Source: Prosthecobacter debontii (GTDB lineage: Bacteria; Verrucomicrobiota; Verrucomicrobiia; Verrucomicrobiales; Akkermansiaceae). From it: a stretch of DNA of 20,000 nucleotides. Numbering within the stretch: the stretch's first letter is position 1; each line of letters begins with the position of its first letter. The notes beneath the pieces are model-generated. The model was not told where the DNA came from and did not search any database. It saw only the letters and a program-made list of their open reading frames with translations. The stretch lies in contig CAMCYT010000019.1 of assembly GCA_945885485.1 (NCBI GenBank), positions 1 through 20,000 of the forward strand. The letters are read 5' to 3'. The position numbers were made by a program, and so were the translations under genes. Below, piece by piece: positions 8,013-15,090 of this stretch.

Positions 8013-10100
8013 ATCCTGCGGCACGTGCGGCTCGAAGGTCATGGAGCGTTCGTGTTCGCGGGCTTTCGCGGCGCGTTTGGCTTGGGAGTGGAAATGCTCT
8101 TGGGCGCGGAACGGCTTCTCGCCTTTCTTTGCTGTGATGGGTTTTGAGCTGCCATCGGCTTGGATGCGGTAAGCGTTTTGATTGTCTTTGAAATAGGTTT
8201 CCAAAATTTTAATCAGACGACGCTTGATGGTTTTTTCCTCGATCGGGATCATCAGCTCCACGCGTTTTTCGAGGTTACGCGTCATCCAGTCGGCCGAGGC
8301 GATGAAGACTTCGGGTTCACCTCCTTGGTGGAAATAAAACAAGCGGGCATGTTCAAGGAAACGATCGATTACGGAAACGACCTCGATGTTTTTCGAGAAT
8401 TTCTCACCGGGGATGAGGCAGCAGATACCGCGGACATTGAGTTGGACTTCGACACCTGCTTGGGACGCGGTGTAGAGGGCTGCGATGATGTCGGGATCTT
8501 GCAACGAGTTGGTTTTGGCAATAATTTTTGCGGGCAGGCCTTGCTTGGCACGTTCGGTCTCACCGGCAATTAAATCTAACAGACGAGGCTTCATCGCGGA
8601 TGGCGCGGGGATGAGGCGTTGGAAGCGAAGCAGTTTCGAGCGGCCCGTCACTGCATTGAAAAGCAGTGATGCGTCGTTACCGTATTCGGATTTGCAGGTG
8701 AGGTAGGAAAGATCCGTGTAGAGGCGCGAGGTGGTCTCGTTGTAATTTCCCGTGCCGAGGTGGACGTAGCGGCGCAGCCTGCCGGATTCGCGACGCACGA
8801 TGAGACAGATTTTCGCGTGGGTTTTGAGGTTTTTGACACCGTAAACAATCTGCGCACCGGCGCGCTGGAGCTCATCTGCGCGGGTGAGGTTGCGGGCTTC
8901 ATCGAAGCGGGCTTTCAGCTCGACCAATGCGGTGACGTGCTTGCCATTTTCCGCGGCTTTGATCAAGGCATCGATGATACACGATTGGCGAGCGGTACGA
9001 TAAAGAATCTGTTTGATCGCGATGACATCCGGATCGGCGGCGGCTTCTTCGATCAAGCGAATGACCGGATCGAACGATTCGTAAGGATGAAACAACAGCA
9101 CGTCGTTAGCGGCGATGGTTTCAAACATTGATGCGCCAGGTGCGATGGCTGGGCTGTTTTGCGCGGGCCATTCTTCATCGCGTAGATGATCAAACTCAGG
9201 CAGGAAGGCGAGCTCCATGAACGATGCGAGACCGAGCGGGCCTGGGTGACTGTAAATTTCCTGAGCCGTGGTGGCGGTTGCTGCCCGTATCATCAGTGAG
9301 AGATCGCGCGGTGCATCGGCGCGAATTTCGAGCCGGACGGTATCGGCGAAGCGACGCGCGGTCAGCACGTCTTCCATTTCATCCGCAAGGTCGGTGGCGT
9401 CTTCCTCTTCGACAGCGATGTCGCCGTTTCGGGTCACACGGAACGCGGTGGTTGCGGTGACGTTTTCACCCGGAAACAAGCGTTGCGCATGCGCCGCTAC
9501 GAGATCTTCGATCAAGATAAACGCATGCGTTTCATTCTCGGTCTGAACCGAAATCCGGCGCGGTAAATTTTCATGAATAGGAATCAATACGTGGCGGGTA
9601 TTTTGATCCGTAGGATCCAATAAACGACAAGCGAGCACGATGTGAAGTGCGGGGACGACGGGCGGTGGAGAATTAGGATCGACCGCTAACGGCGTGAGCA
9701 GCGGAGAGATATTATCTTCAAAAAACGCAGCGGTTTGGGCGCTTTGGACATCGCTAAGTTGATTGACAGAAAGCATGACGATCCCCTTTTCGGCCAACGC
9801 GGGAAGTAAGGTGTGATTGAGAAGATCGTATTGATCTGCGCTCATTTTGAGCACCCGTTCGCGGATGGCATTGAGGTTGCGGATGGGCGTATAGCCGGAG
9901 TTGTCGCGAGTTTTTCGGCCACTGCGTTTTTGAAGCATCAGTGAACCAACGCGGACTTGGAAAAACTCGTCTAGGTTTGATGCGGTGATGGCTAAAAATT
10001 TCACTCGCTCTAACAGCGGCATGGATTCTTTCAATGCTTGGTCGAGGACGCGTTGGTTGAATTCGAGCCAAGAGAGTTCGCGGTTATTATATTCGGGCAT
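8010..10100 (-). CDS. ppk1: Polyphosphate kinase PPK1
   Basis: PPK1 reversibly transfers the gamma phosphate of ATP onto polyphosphate. The 696-aa length is typical. The N-terminal domain begins NRELSWLEFNQRVL and contains ASNLDEFFQVRVG (40-52). The catalytic core shows HPYESFDPV (338-346), IKQILYRT (362-369), the autophosphorylated histidine His428 in KTHAK, HLGTGNYNE (447-455) and the second catalytic histidine His584 in LEHARLFYFHQGG. The C-terminal 55 residues or so are basic and low in complexity, and the stop lies inside a 14-bp tandem repeat. The Ppx/GppA-like gene lies 59 bases upstream on the same strand, so they probably form an operon. The gap is AT-rich (TTCTAAACTTTAAACTCTAA) and no Shine-Dalgarno sequence is visible. 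Confidence 0.97.
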   Translation of the reverse strand: MPEYNNRELSWLEFNQRVLDQALKESMPLLERVKFLAITASNLDEFFQVRVGSLMLQKRSGRKTRDNSGYTPIRNLNAIRERVLKMSADQYDLLNHTLLPALAEKGIVMLSVNQLSDVQSAQTAAFFEDNISPLLTPLAVDPNSPPPVVPALHIVLACRLLDPTDQNTRHVLIPIHENLPRRISVQTENETHAFILIEDLVAAHAQRLFPGENVTATTAFRVTRNGDIAVEEEDATDLADEMEDVLTARRFADTVRLEIRADAPRDLSLMIRAATATTAQEIYSHPGPLGLASFMELAFLPEFDHLRDEEWPAQNSPAIAPGASMFETIAANDVLLFHPYESFDPVIRLIEEAAADPDVIAIKQILYRTARQSCIIDALIKAAENGKHVTALVELKARFDEARNLTRADELQRAGAQIVYGVKNLKTHAKICLIVRRESGRLRRYVHLGTGNYNETTSRLYTDLSYLTCKSEYGNDASLLFNAVTGRSKLLRFQRLIPAPSAMKPRLLDLIAGETERAKQGLPAKIIAKTNSLQDPDIIAALYTASQAGVEVQLNVRGICCLIPGEKFSKNIEVVSVIDRFLEHARLFYFHQGGEPEVFIASADWMTRNLEKRVELMIPIEEKTIKRRLIKILETYFKDNQNAYRIQADGSSKPITAKKGEKPFRAQEHFHSQAKRAAKAREHERSMTFEPHVPQD

Positions 10101-10159
10101 GGTTGGAAAATTTTAAATTCTAAACTTTAAACTCTAAGGAAGAAAATTGTGGATTGAGG

Positions 10160-11722
10160 TTAGTTATCTTCATCGATGACGACGGTGAGGCCGAAGACTT
10201 GTTCGAAGAGATCGGCTTTTGAATCCATGGCGAGGCGTTCGATGGCGGCGTCTTCGAGCCCAGGCAAGCGGATGCGAAGTTTGTTAGATGATCGGGTGAT
10301 TTCAATTTTGGAAATACGTTGGGCATGGGTGCGTTCGAGCGCATCCGCCACGCGGAGTATAGCTGCCAGTTTACAAACCCGGATGCGATCCTCGACGCTG
10401 AGCGCGGCGTATGCCGGATGATCGAGGCGTGGGACGGAGTGGCGATGATAACGTGAGACCAAGGCAACGATCGTGACATCGAGTCGGTCCAACCCGAAAA
10501 TTTCCGAGTTCAAGATGATGTATTCCGAATGCTTGTGATGAGCGCGTGGGCTGACGTAAGTGCCGACTTCGTGAAGGATGGCCGCGACTTTCAGGAGCAG
10601 CACATCGTGCTCATTTAGCTGATGAAGATCTTGGAGATTTACGACGAAGTGTTCGCAAAGTTTCCCGACGTGCTCGCCATGACCTGGATCGGATTGGTAG
10701 CGGTCAGCCAGAATCCTTGCGGAACGGTAGACTTCGGCGGCGAAGGTATCGGTGAGGTCGCTCGAAACGAGTAGATCGTGAAGTAGGCCTTGTTCGTATT
10801 CGCTGACGGGGATGTGGACTTCTTTGAGCGATAGGGTTTCGGCTATGGCGAGATTGATCTCAAGTGCGGGGATTAATGCTTCTGCGGTTTGATAATCGAG
10901 TTGGAAACGTTTCACCGCTTCGAGGTCGGTGAGCGCAGCGGTTTCGCTGGTGAAGGCGCGTAGTTTTTTCAGCGAACATGCTTCGTTCTTTTTTGTGACA
11001 AAACTAGCGACGGCTTGGATTTCATAGCCGATAAGTACGACGCCATCGATAGAGATGTCCGAGTAATCATAACGAAGCTGGGCGAGATTTCCGGAAGCAT
11101 GTTCGCGAATCACTCGCAGTAATGAGGGTCCTTCGGCGTGAGAAGCTTCGACTGCCTCACGGGTGCGGTGGGTGCCCATCCGATAACTCGTGTAACGCGT
11201 GATTAATCCTTCTTGGAAAAGCAAGGCCCGCGTGTTTCCAGGACCGACGTGAACGACCAACGCAGTGCGCTGGCTCATCGCGGGAAGATGCTGAATGCGG
11301 CGACGAGTTTTAAGATAAATCAGACGCGTCATTTCCCCGTCATCGATCATGGAAACTGGAAGTCCGCACGCGATGCGAATACGGTTCAGCACGGCCTCGT
11401 GATTAGCTGCCTCATGCAAGACGTTGGTGGCGACGGCGCGGCTGAAATTATGCGGATCGAGCCCGAGCTCGGAGAGCGTCTTTTGATAACCGCGGATGAT
11501 GGACACGATGCGCTCCGTGGTCGTGTTTGAGACCACATTTCCGCCGAACACGTCGTGAGCGAGTGGCGCGGGCTGTTCTAGGAAATCGATGGGTAGAAGC
11601 GTGCCGTCATCGGTGCGCTCCGCGATGACCATGGATACCGAACTTGCACCGATATGCAGCGCCGTAAGCAAAGTTGTCTTATCTACCGAAGGAAGGGAAC
11701 GTTTTGTCCGTGCAAGCGCCAT
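10160..11722 (-). CDS. Ppx/GppA-like protein with HD region, catalytic residues altered
   Basis: The fold is that of exopolyphosphatase/pppGpp phosphatase: actin-like ATPase halves (about 15-140 and 150-305) and a C-terminal HD-like region (about 330-465). Family landmarks are recognisable but changed. The first phosphate motif reads LHIGASS (22-28) where the family has a D-x-G-S-N-S pattern. The second reads VHVGPGNTR (157-165) where D-x-G-G-G-S-x-E is usual, so the Asp becomes His158 and the Glu becomes Arg165. A glutamate near the third motif (Glu130 in DDGEMTRLIY) remains. The HD pair is His384-Glu385 (LHEVG), with AHHKHSEY at 395-401. It may therefore be a regulator or sensor rather than a hydrolase. 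It starts the operon leading into ppk1. Fold is confident, loss of activity is inferred. Confidence 0.8.
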   Translation of the reverse strand: MALARTKRSLPSVDKTTLLTALHIGASSVSMVIAERTDDGTLLPIDFLEQPAPLAHDVFGGNVVSNTTTERIVSIIRGYQKTLSELGLDPHNFSRAVATNVLHEAANHEAVLNRIRIACGLPVSMIDDGEMTRLIYLKTRRRIQHLPAMSQRTALVVHVGPGNTRALLFQEGLITRYTSYRMGTHRTREAVEASHAEGPSLLRVIREHASGNLAQLRYDYSDISIDGVVLIGYEIQAVASFVTKKNEACSLKKLRAFTSETAALTDLEAVKRFQLDYQTAEALIPALEINLAIAETLSLKEVHIPVSEYEQGLLHDLLVSSDLTDTFAAEVYRSARILADRYQSDPGHGEHVGKLCEHFVVNLQDLHQLNEHDVLLLKVAAILHEVGTYVSPRAHHKHSEYIILNSEIFGLDRLDVTIVALVSRYHRHSVPRLDHPAYAALSVEDRIRVCKLAAILRVADALERTHAQRISKIEITRSSNKLRIRLPGLEDAAIERLAMDSKADLFEQVFGLTVVIDEDN

Positions 11723-11723
11723 C

Positions 11724-11735
11724 TCTGATATCAGA
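11724..11735. promoter_or_regulatory. 12-bp perfect palindrome before the Ppx-like start
   Basis: TCTGATATCAGA is a perfect palindrome ending one base before the ATG of the Ppx-like gene, where a ribosome-binding site would be expected. It could be an operator for a dimeric regulator, but with one copy and no known consensus this is weak. Confidence 0.25.
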
Positions 11736-11818
11736 TAAGATTGGCCAGTTTTACAATGCTGAAAGTGTGACAGGTTGGACTAAAACCCATTTGGAAAGCA
11801 AACTACATATCTGAAGAG

Positions 11819-11965
11819 AACCACGGATGAACACAGATGGACGCGGATAAGAATAAATTTACCTGCGAAGTTCGCTTGAATTATCTATGATAAGTCTGTG
11901 TTCCGTCTCTTTATTTAGAATTTAGAATTTTTTTAAATCCGCGTTTATCCGTGTCCATTTGTCGG
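11819..11965. repeat. Degenerate ACGGATGAACACAGATGG-type interspersed repeat
   Basis: The 357-base gap between the divergent polyphosphate operons carries CCACGGATGAACACAGATGG plus ACGCGGATAA at 11821-11850. It carries the same theme inverted at 11938-11962 (minus strand: CAAATGGACACGGATAAACG). A third, weaker unit lies near 11893-11906 (minus strand: ACGGAACACAGACT), and TTTAGAATTTAGAATTT at 11912-11931. Units are spaced as in an inverted pair around an AT-rich centre. The rest of the gap (11736-11818 and 11966-12045) shows nothing recognisable. Confidence 0.6.
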
Positions 11966-12045
11966 AGAGGTTCAGAGAAGATAGTCCGGCCATCTCCGCT
12001 GTGCTTCGATTGTGGTTCCTCTTCCATCAAAAATCGAGACGGGGC

Positions 12046-12074
12046 TTGTCACATCGATTTTACCGAGAGATAAA
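12046..12074 (+). promoter_or_regulatory. Candidate sigma-70 promoter for PPK2, leaderless geometry
   Basis: TTGTCA (12046-12051) is followed after exactly 17 bases by GATAAA (12069-12074), and the PPK2 ATG begins five bases later at 12080. Transcription would then begin at or next to the ATG, giving a leaderless message. This agrees with the lack of a clear Shine-Dalgarno site. The -10 match is only fair. Confidence 0.4.
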
Positions 12075-12079
12075 ACAGC

Positions 12080-12907
12080 ATGCCAGTTAGCGGAGCTTTG
12101 GAACGATACTTGGTCAAGCCGGGTGCAAAGGTCGATCTCGCGAAGATCGATTCGGATGAACGCACACTTTTCCAAAATGGCGGAAAAGAAGATAGCGCAA
12201 AGGCTTTTGATAAGCTTCAGGACGAGCTTCAGGATCTTCAAAAAGTGCTATACGCGCAGAACAAGCATCGGATTTTGTTCGTGCTGCAAGCAATGGACAC
12301 CGGTGGTAAAGATGGCTGCGTGAAACATGTTTTTTCACGGATCGACCCCCAAGGCATCCACGTCCGTTCGTTCAAAAAGCCCACTGAAGAGGAACTAGCC
12401 CGTGATTTCCTCTGGCGGGTTCACAAAAAAATCCCGTGCAATGGCGAAATGGTCATTTTCAACCGCAGCCATTATGAAGACGTCATCGCGGTGCGGGTGA
12501 AAAAATTGTTTCCTGAAAAAGTTTGGAAGCAGCGCTACCAGCACATCATCGATTTTGAGCGCATGCTCGCCGAGGAGGGCACCACAATTGTAAAGATCTA
12601 CCTGCACATTTCCAAGGACGAGCAGAAACGCCGCATCGTTTCCCGCCTCGAAAATCCCGACAAACATTGGAAATTTCATCCAGACGATCTGAAAGACCGC
12701 GCGCTATGGGATGATTTCATGAAAACCTACGAGGATCTGCTTTCCAAAACCTCTACCGAACTCGCGCCGTGGTATGTCGTCCCCGCGAATCGGAAATGGT
12801 ATCGCAACCTATGCGTCGCACGAATCATGGTCGATACGATGAGGCGGCTGAATATGAAGCTGCCGAAAATTGATTGGGACCCAACGAAAATCGTCGTGGA
12901 AGATTAA
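12080..12907 (+). CDS. ppk2: PPK2-family polyphosphate:nucleotide phosphotransferase
   Basis: PPK2 enzymes phosphorylate AMP, ADP or GDP from polyphosphate, in the cytoplasm, as P-loop kinases of the thymidylate-kinase type. The 275-aa protein shows the Walker A motif AMDTGGKDG (71-79), Walker B/lid region FNRSHYEDV (127-135) and the following RYQHIIDFERML (152-163), YLHISKDEQ (174-182) and HWKFHPDDLKDRALWD (196-211). The short single-domain form, about 275 aa, resembles the class II/III group able to act on AMP, but class cannot be fixed by eye. The start at 12080 fits the family N-terminus. Its stop is one base before the next gene, so both are in one operon. It is divergent from the Ppx-like/ppk1 operon. 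Confidence 0.93.
   Translation: MPVSGALERYLVKPGAKVDLAKIDSDERTLFQNGGKEDSAKAFDKLQDELQDLQKVLYAQNKHRILFVLQAMDTGGKDGCVKHVFSRIDPQGIHVRSFKKPTEEELARDFLWRVHKKIPCNGEMVIFNRSHYEDVIAVRVKKLFPEKVWKQRYQHIIDFERMLAEEGTTIVKIYLHISKDEQKRRIVSRLENPDKHWKFHPDDLKDRALWDDFMKTYEDLLSKTSTELAPWYVVPANRKWYRNLCVARIMVDTMRRLNMKLPKIDWDPTKIVVED
12898..12902 (+). promoter_or_regulatory. Shine-Dalgarno site that fixes the start at 12909
   Basis: GGAAG lies six bases before ATG 12909, within the last codons of PPK2. It argues against the longer in-frame start at 12870, which would overlap PPK2 by 38 bases. Confidence 0.55.
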
Positions 12908-12908
12908 G

Positions 12909-13451
12909 ATGTCGGTGAAATTGCTCGGTTTCGCCGCAGTTGCGGAGGTGACAAATCCCGCAGCTTTCGCTGCGATGATCCGCAATGAACTAGAAGCCGC
13001 GAGAGATCTACTTGGCACAAGCATGATCACGCTGTCAGGTGCGAAAACCGATTCCGATCTCATCTTTCTCCGCACCTGCATCGAACTCCGCATCCCTACC
13101 ATCGTACTTTTGACCGTTGATACATCTTTTCTTCCGGAAGAGCATAAACTGTTAGATAATCTGCTCAGTGTTTCTCTCGCAAAATACTATCTTCCCACAT
13201 CGTCTCAAAATCTTCCCATCATCGAATGGGCGGATGCGTTATTTTGCGCATGCTGCGATGACGACGATGAAATCCTCACCGACGCGCGCTCACTCGGTAT
13301 TCCAACAAGAAAACTCCATTCCACAAGCCTTGCAGCCAACTGGACTTACCCACCACACCCTACAAGCTCCGCCAGACACGGATTTCCCACACGTCGTGAA
13401 TTGCTGGAGTTTTTGGATAAGCGGTTTGGAAAAACGAACTTAAAAGGGTAG
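12909..13451 (+). CDS. Unknown small protein, SLOG/Rossmann-like
   Basis: The 180-aa product is cytoplasmic, without signal or membrane segments. The stretch SGAKTDSDLIFLRTCIELR (43-61) followed by IPTIVLL matches the pattern of SLOG and LOG-like nucleotide-binding domains, in which a small-residue/acidic loop and a helix precede a strand ending in a hydrophobic run. A second strand-loop, WADALFCACCDDDDE (107-121), then ARSLGIPTRKLH, fits the next Rossmann unit. It starts one base after the PPK2 stop with its own ribosome-binding site, so the two are co-expressed. A role in sensing or binding a nucleotide linked to polyphosphate is inference from context. The stop codon TAG (13449-13451) is made of the first bases of the GGGTCG hairpin. 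It may be a lineage-specific protein. Confidence 0.7.
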   Translation: MSVKLLGFAAVAEVTNPAAFAAMIRNELEAARDLLGTSMITLSGAKTDSDLIFLRTCIELRIPTIVLLTVDTSFLPEEHKLLDNLLSVSLAKYYLPTSSQNLPIIEWADALFCACCDDDDEILTDARSLGIPTRKLHSTSLAANWTYPPHPTSSARHGFPTRRELLEFLDKRFGKTNLKG

Positions 13452-13474
13452 GGTCGACACGCCGTTGTCGACCC
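13451..13474 (+). repeat. GGGTCG-family hairpin at the end of the PPK2 operon
   Basis: A 9-bp stem GGGTCGACA/TGTCGACCC encloses loop CGCCGT, preceded by GTA and followed by AAATCAAAAA. It shares outer stem, loop core and tail with the hairpin at 1472-1499. The element begins within the stop codon of the SLOG-like gene. Confidence 0.7.
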
Positions 13475-13561
13475 AAATCAAAAACGCCGACGCGGGATTG
13501 CCACTAAGAGTGGTGAGACATACTTGAATGCTCTTCTTTGGATTTCGTAATCAAGGAAATC

Positions 13562-13588
13562 TACGGTTATCACGGCGTGATGACCGTA
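13562..13588. terminator. Hairpin between convergent genes, possible bidirectional terminator
   Basis: A 12-bp stem with one G-T wobble (TACGGTTATCAC with GTGATGACCGTA) and a 3-base loop lies between the PPK2 operon and the nrdR operon, which converge here. There is no strong T-run on either side, so termination is inferred from position and stem strength. A smaller stem CCACT/AGTGG is at 13501-13513. Confidence 0.4.
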
Positions 13589-13599
13589 CCCTTATTAGA

Positions 13600-14160
13600 T
13601 CAAGCCTCGACACTCAGCGACAGGGCACGTGAGAAATCTTCACGGTCGCAAGCAGCTAGGAAAACCCGGATTTCTTCTAACAGCGCATCGCAATGTTTGC
13701 TCCACTTTGATTCGCCGCGCAGAATCTGTGTGCTTTCGCGGAGGCCGGTGAAGTGGACTTTTTCCGCACCGGCTTCGCGGAGCTCGGCGATCTCATTGCG
13801 CAAGGTTTCGAAAAACGCGAGTTCAAAACCATTTCCCGCAGAGGTTGCAGTATTGACGAGAGAGACAGTAACCGGTGGAGCCAAGGGCTGAAGTTTGTCG
13901 GCGATAGGCGCGCAGCCGATTTTCACCAGCATTTTGCGGACGCGCTCGAACAAATCTTCCAACTGCAACAAACGCAGAGAACATTTACTCTCCAAATACA
14001 ACTCCACGCCATAGCGGATTTCCTGCGCCATCGGGAAATTCTCATGATCCGCAGCTTTCGCGGCCCGCATGATCGCGTCTTCCAACCACGCGGTATCGTA
14101 ATCGAGCACTTGGTAAGGACCGATCTGAATCGCAGGGCGTTGGTTGATGAAAGCGATCAC
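13600..14160 (-). CDS. Unknown protein encoded after nrdR
   Basis: I do not recognise this 186-aa protein. It has no signal peptide or membrane segment and looks mixed alpha/beta. The part YGVELYLESKCSLRLLQLED, then LFERVRKML (about 49-77), reads like a helical segment that could bind a partner, and a helical C-terminus follows (about 107-186). It starts with GTG at 14160, 48 bases after the nrdR stop, on the same strand, so an operon with nrdR is likely. A TATAAA sequence on the minus strand just upstream could be a -10 element for its own promoter. An ATP-cone-related partner role for NrdR is speculation. Coding is supported by an uninterrupted frame and its fit to the neighbouring gene. 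Confidence 0.72.
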   Translation of the reverse strand: MIAFINQRPAIQIGPYQVLDYDTAWLEDAIMRAAKAADHENFPMAQEIRYGVELYLESKCSLRLLQLEDLFERVRKMLVKIGCAPIADKLQPLAPPVTVSLVNTATSAGNGFELAFFETLRNEIAELREAGAEKVHFTGLRESTQILRGESKWSKHCDALLEEIRVFLAACDREDFSRALSLSVEA

Positions 14161-14208
14161 AAAAGTTTTATAAAGAGAGGTTGATTACTAAATGGGTTGA
14201 ACGATGCA

Positions 14209-14700
14209 TCATTCCTTGAACAAGCGACGTTGGAACGTATCGCGCGCAGCGCGACGGGAGAGCGATTGAATCTCGGCAATGAATTCGTTCACGTTTTCGA
14301 ACTGACGGTAAACCGAAACGTAACGCACATACGCCACGGGATCGATCTCGTGAAGTTTGTCCATCACCTTCGCGCCGATCGATGCTGAAGGAACCTCGCT
14401 GAGGTGATCCTTGTGAAGATCTGTTAGGATTTCTTCCACTGCGCGGTCGAGGCGCTCCATCGAGACCGGACGCTTCTCGCAGGCCTTGATCAAACCACTC
14501 ATGATCTTCTCGCGGTTCAACGACTCGCGAGCACCATCGCGCTTCACCACACGCAACTCCGTGCGCTCGATCTGCTCGTAAGTCGTATAGCGATAGCTGC
14601 ACTTCAAACATTCGCGCCGACGACGAATCGTCGTCCCGTCTTTTGACGAACGAGAATCGAGAACTTTGTCTTTTAAGGAACCGCATTGGACGCAACGCAT
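14209..14700 (-). CDS. nrdR: Transcriptional repressor NrdR
   Basis: NrdR represses ribonucleotide reductase genes by binding NrdR boxes and senses ATP/dATP through an ATP-cone. The 163-aa length is standard. The N-terminal zinc ribbon has Cys3, Cys6, Cys31 and Cys34, with RRRREC and RYTTYE around the second pair. The ATP-cone follows (about 46-136), with VVKRDG at 51-56, the segment INxxKI-like LNREKIMSGL and the end VAYVRYVSVYRQF. No ribonucleotide reductase gene lies within the window, so its targets are elsewhere. The ATG at 14700 begins at MRCVQCG, as in the family. There is no Shine-Dalgarno sequence. A 186-aa gene follows in the same direction. Confidence 0.97.
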   Translation of the reverse strand: MRCVQCGSLKDKVLDSRSSKDGTTIRRRRECLKCSYRYTTYEQIERTELRVVKRDGARESLNREKIMSGLIKACEKRPVSMERLDRAVEEILTDLHKDHLSEVPSASIGAKVMDKLHEIDPVAYVRYVSVYRQFENVNEFIAEIQSLSRRAARDTFQRRLFKE

Positions 14701-14836
14701 GAGGAAATTTGTGAAACAACGAAGACGAGACTAAATCACCATGTGGTAGCGTCAATTCAAAAACTACGGCATATTTAGTAGTTGGTGCTGAATATTTAAG
14801 ATTTCCTAGGTGTTAGTTTTTAGAAAAGGGAGAGGG

Positions 14837-15090
14837 TTCGTAGTTCTTGGTTCTTAGTTGAGCTTCGCGCTTCCACATATTCGAACCAACCCCGACCCAT
14901 CGGGGCAAAGAACCACAATGGAGTGGAACGACATGGACGTGAGTGCAACGAGCGCCCGCAGGGGATCGCCGGAGGGCGAGATCAAAGCCGAGTGAGCGCT
15001 AGTGAGCATTCACCTTAAGACAAAGTCCTGACCGCTTGGACGGAGCGAAGCGGAGACAAACCAAGAACCAAGAACCAAGAACCTCTACGA
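14837..15090. mobile_element. Noncoding element with inverted ends, MITE-like
   Basis: The gap between gcvH and nrdR (14701-15090) has no gene. From 14837 to 15090 it is bounded by inverted ends: CGTAGTTCTTGGTTCTTAG (14839-14857) on the left and, read inverted on the right, CGTAGAGGTTCTTGGTTCTT (15089-15070). The right end holds three 7-bp CAAGAAC units. Inside are hairpins at 14890-14905 (CCCCGA/TCGGGG), 14966-14979 (TCGCC/GGCGA) and 15032-15053 (CCGCTT/AAGCGG), and a direct repeat AGTGAGC (14991 and 15001). The right end abuts the gcvH stop. 14701-14836 shows nothing recognisable. Confidence 0.5.

Noticed and set aside
11762..11780. Pho box upstream of the Ppx-like gene
   Set aside because: A single CTGTCAC half site is on the minus strand, but the second half 11 bases on does not match.
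12870..12908. Longer start for the SLOG-like gene at 12870
   Set aside because: It would overlap PPK2; ATG 12909 has a GGAAG site six bases upstream.
14168..14755. Minus-strand open frame of 195 codons over nrdR
   Set aside because: It is another frame of nrdR, rich in Arg/Ser, while nrdR itself is unmistakable.
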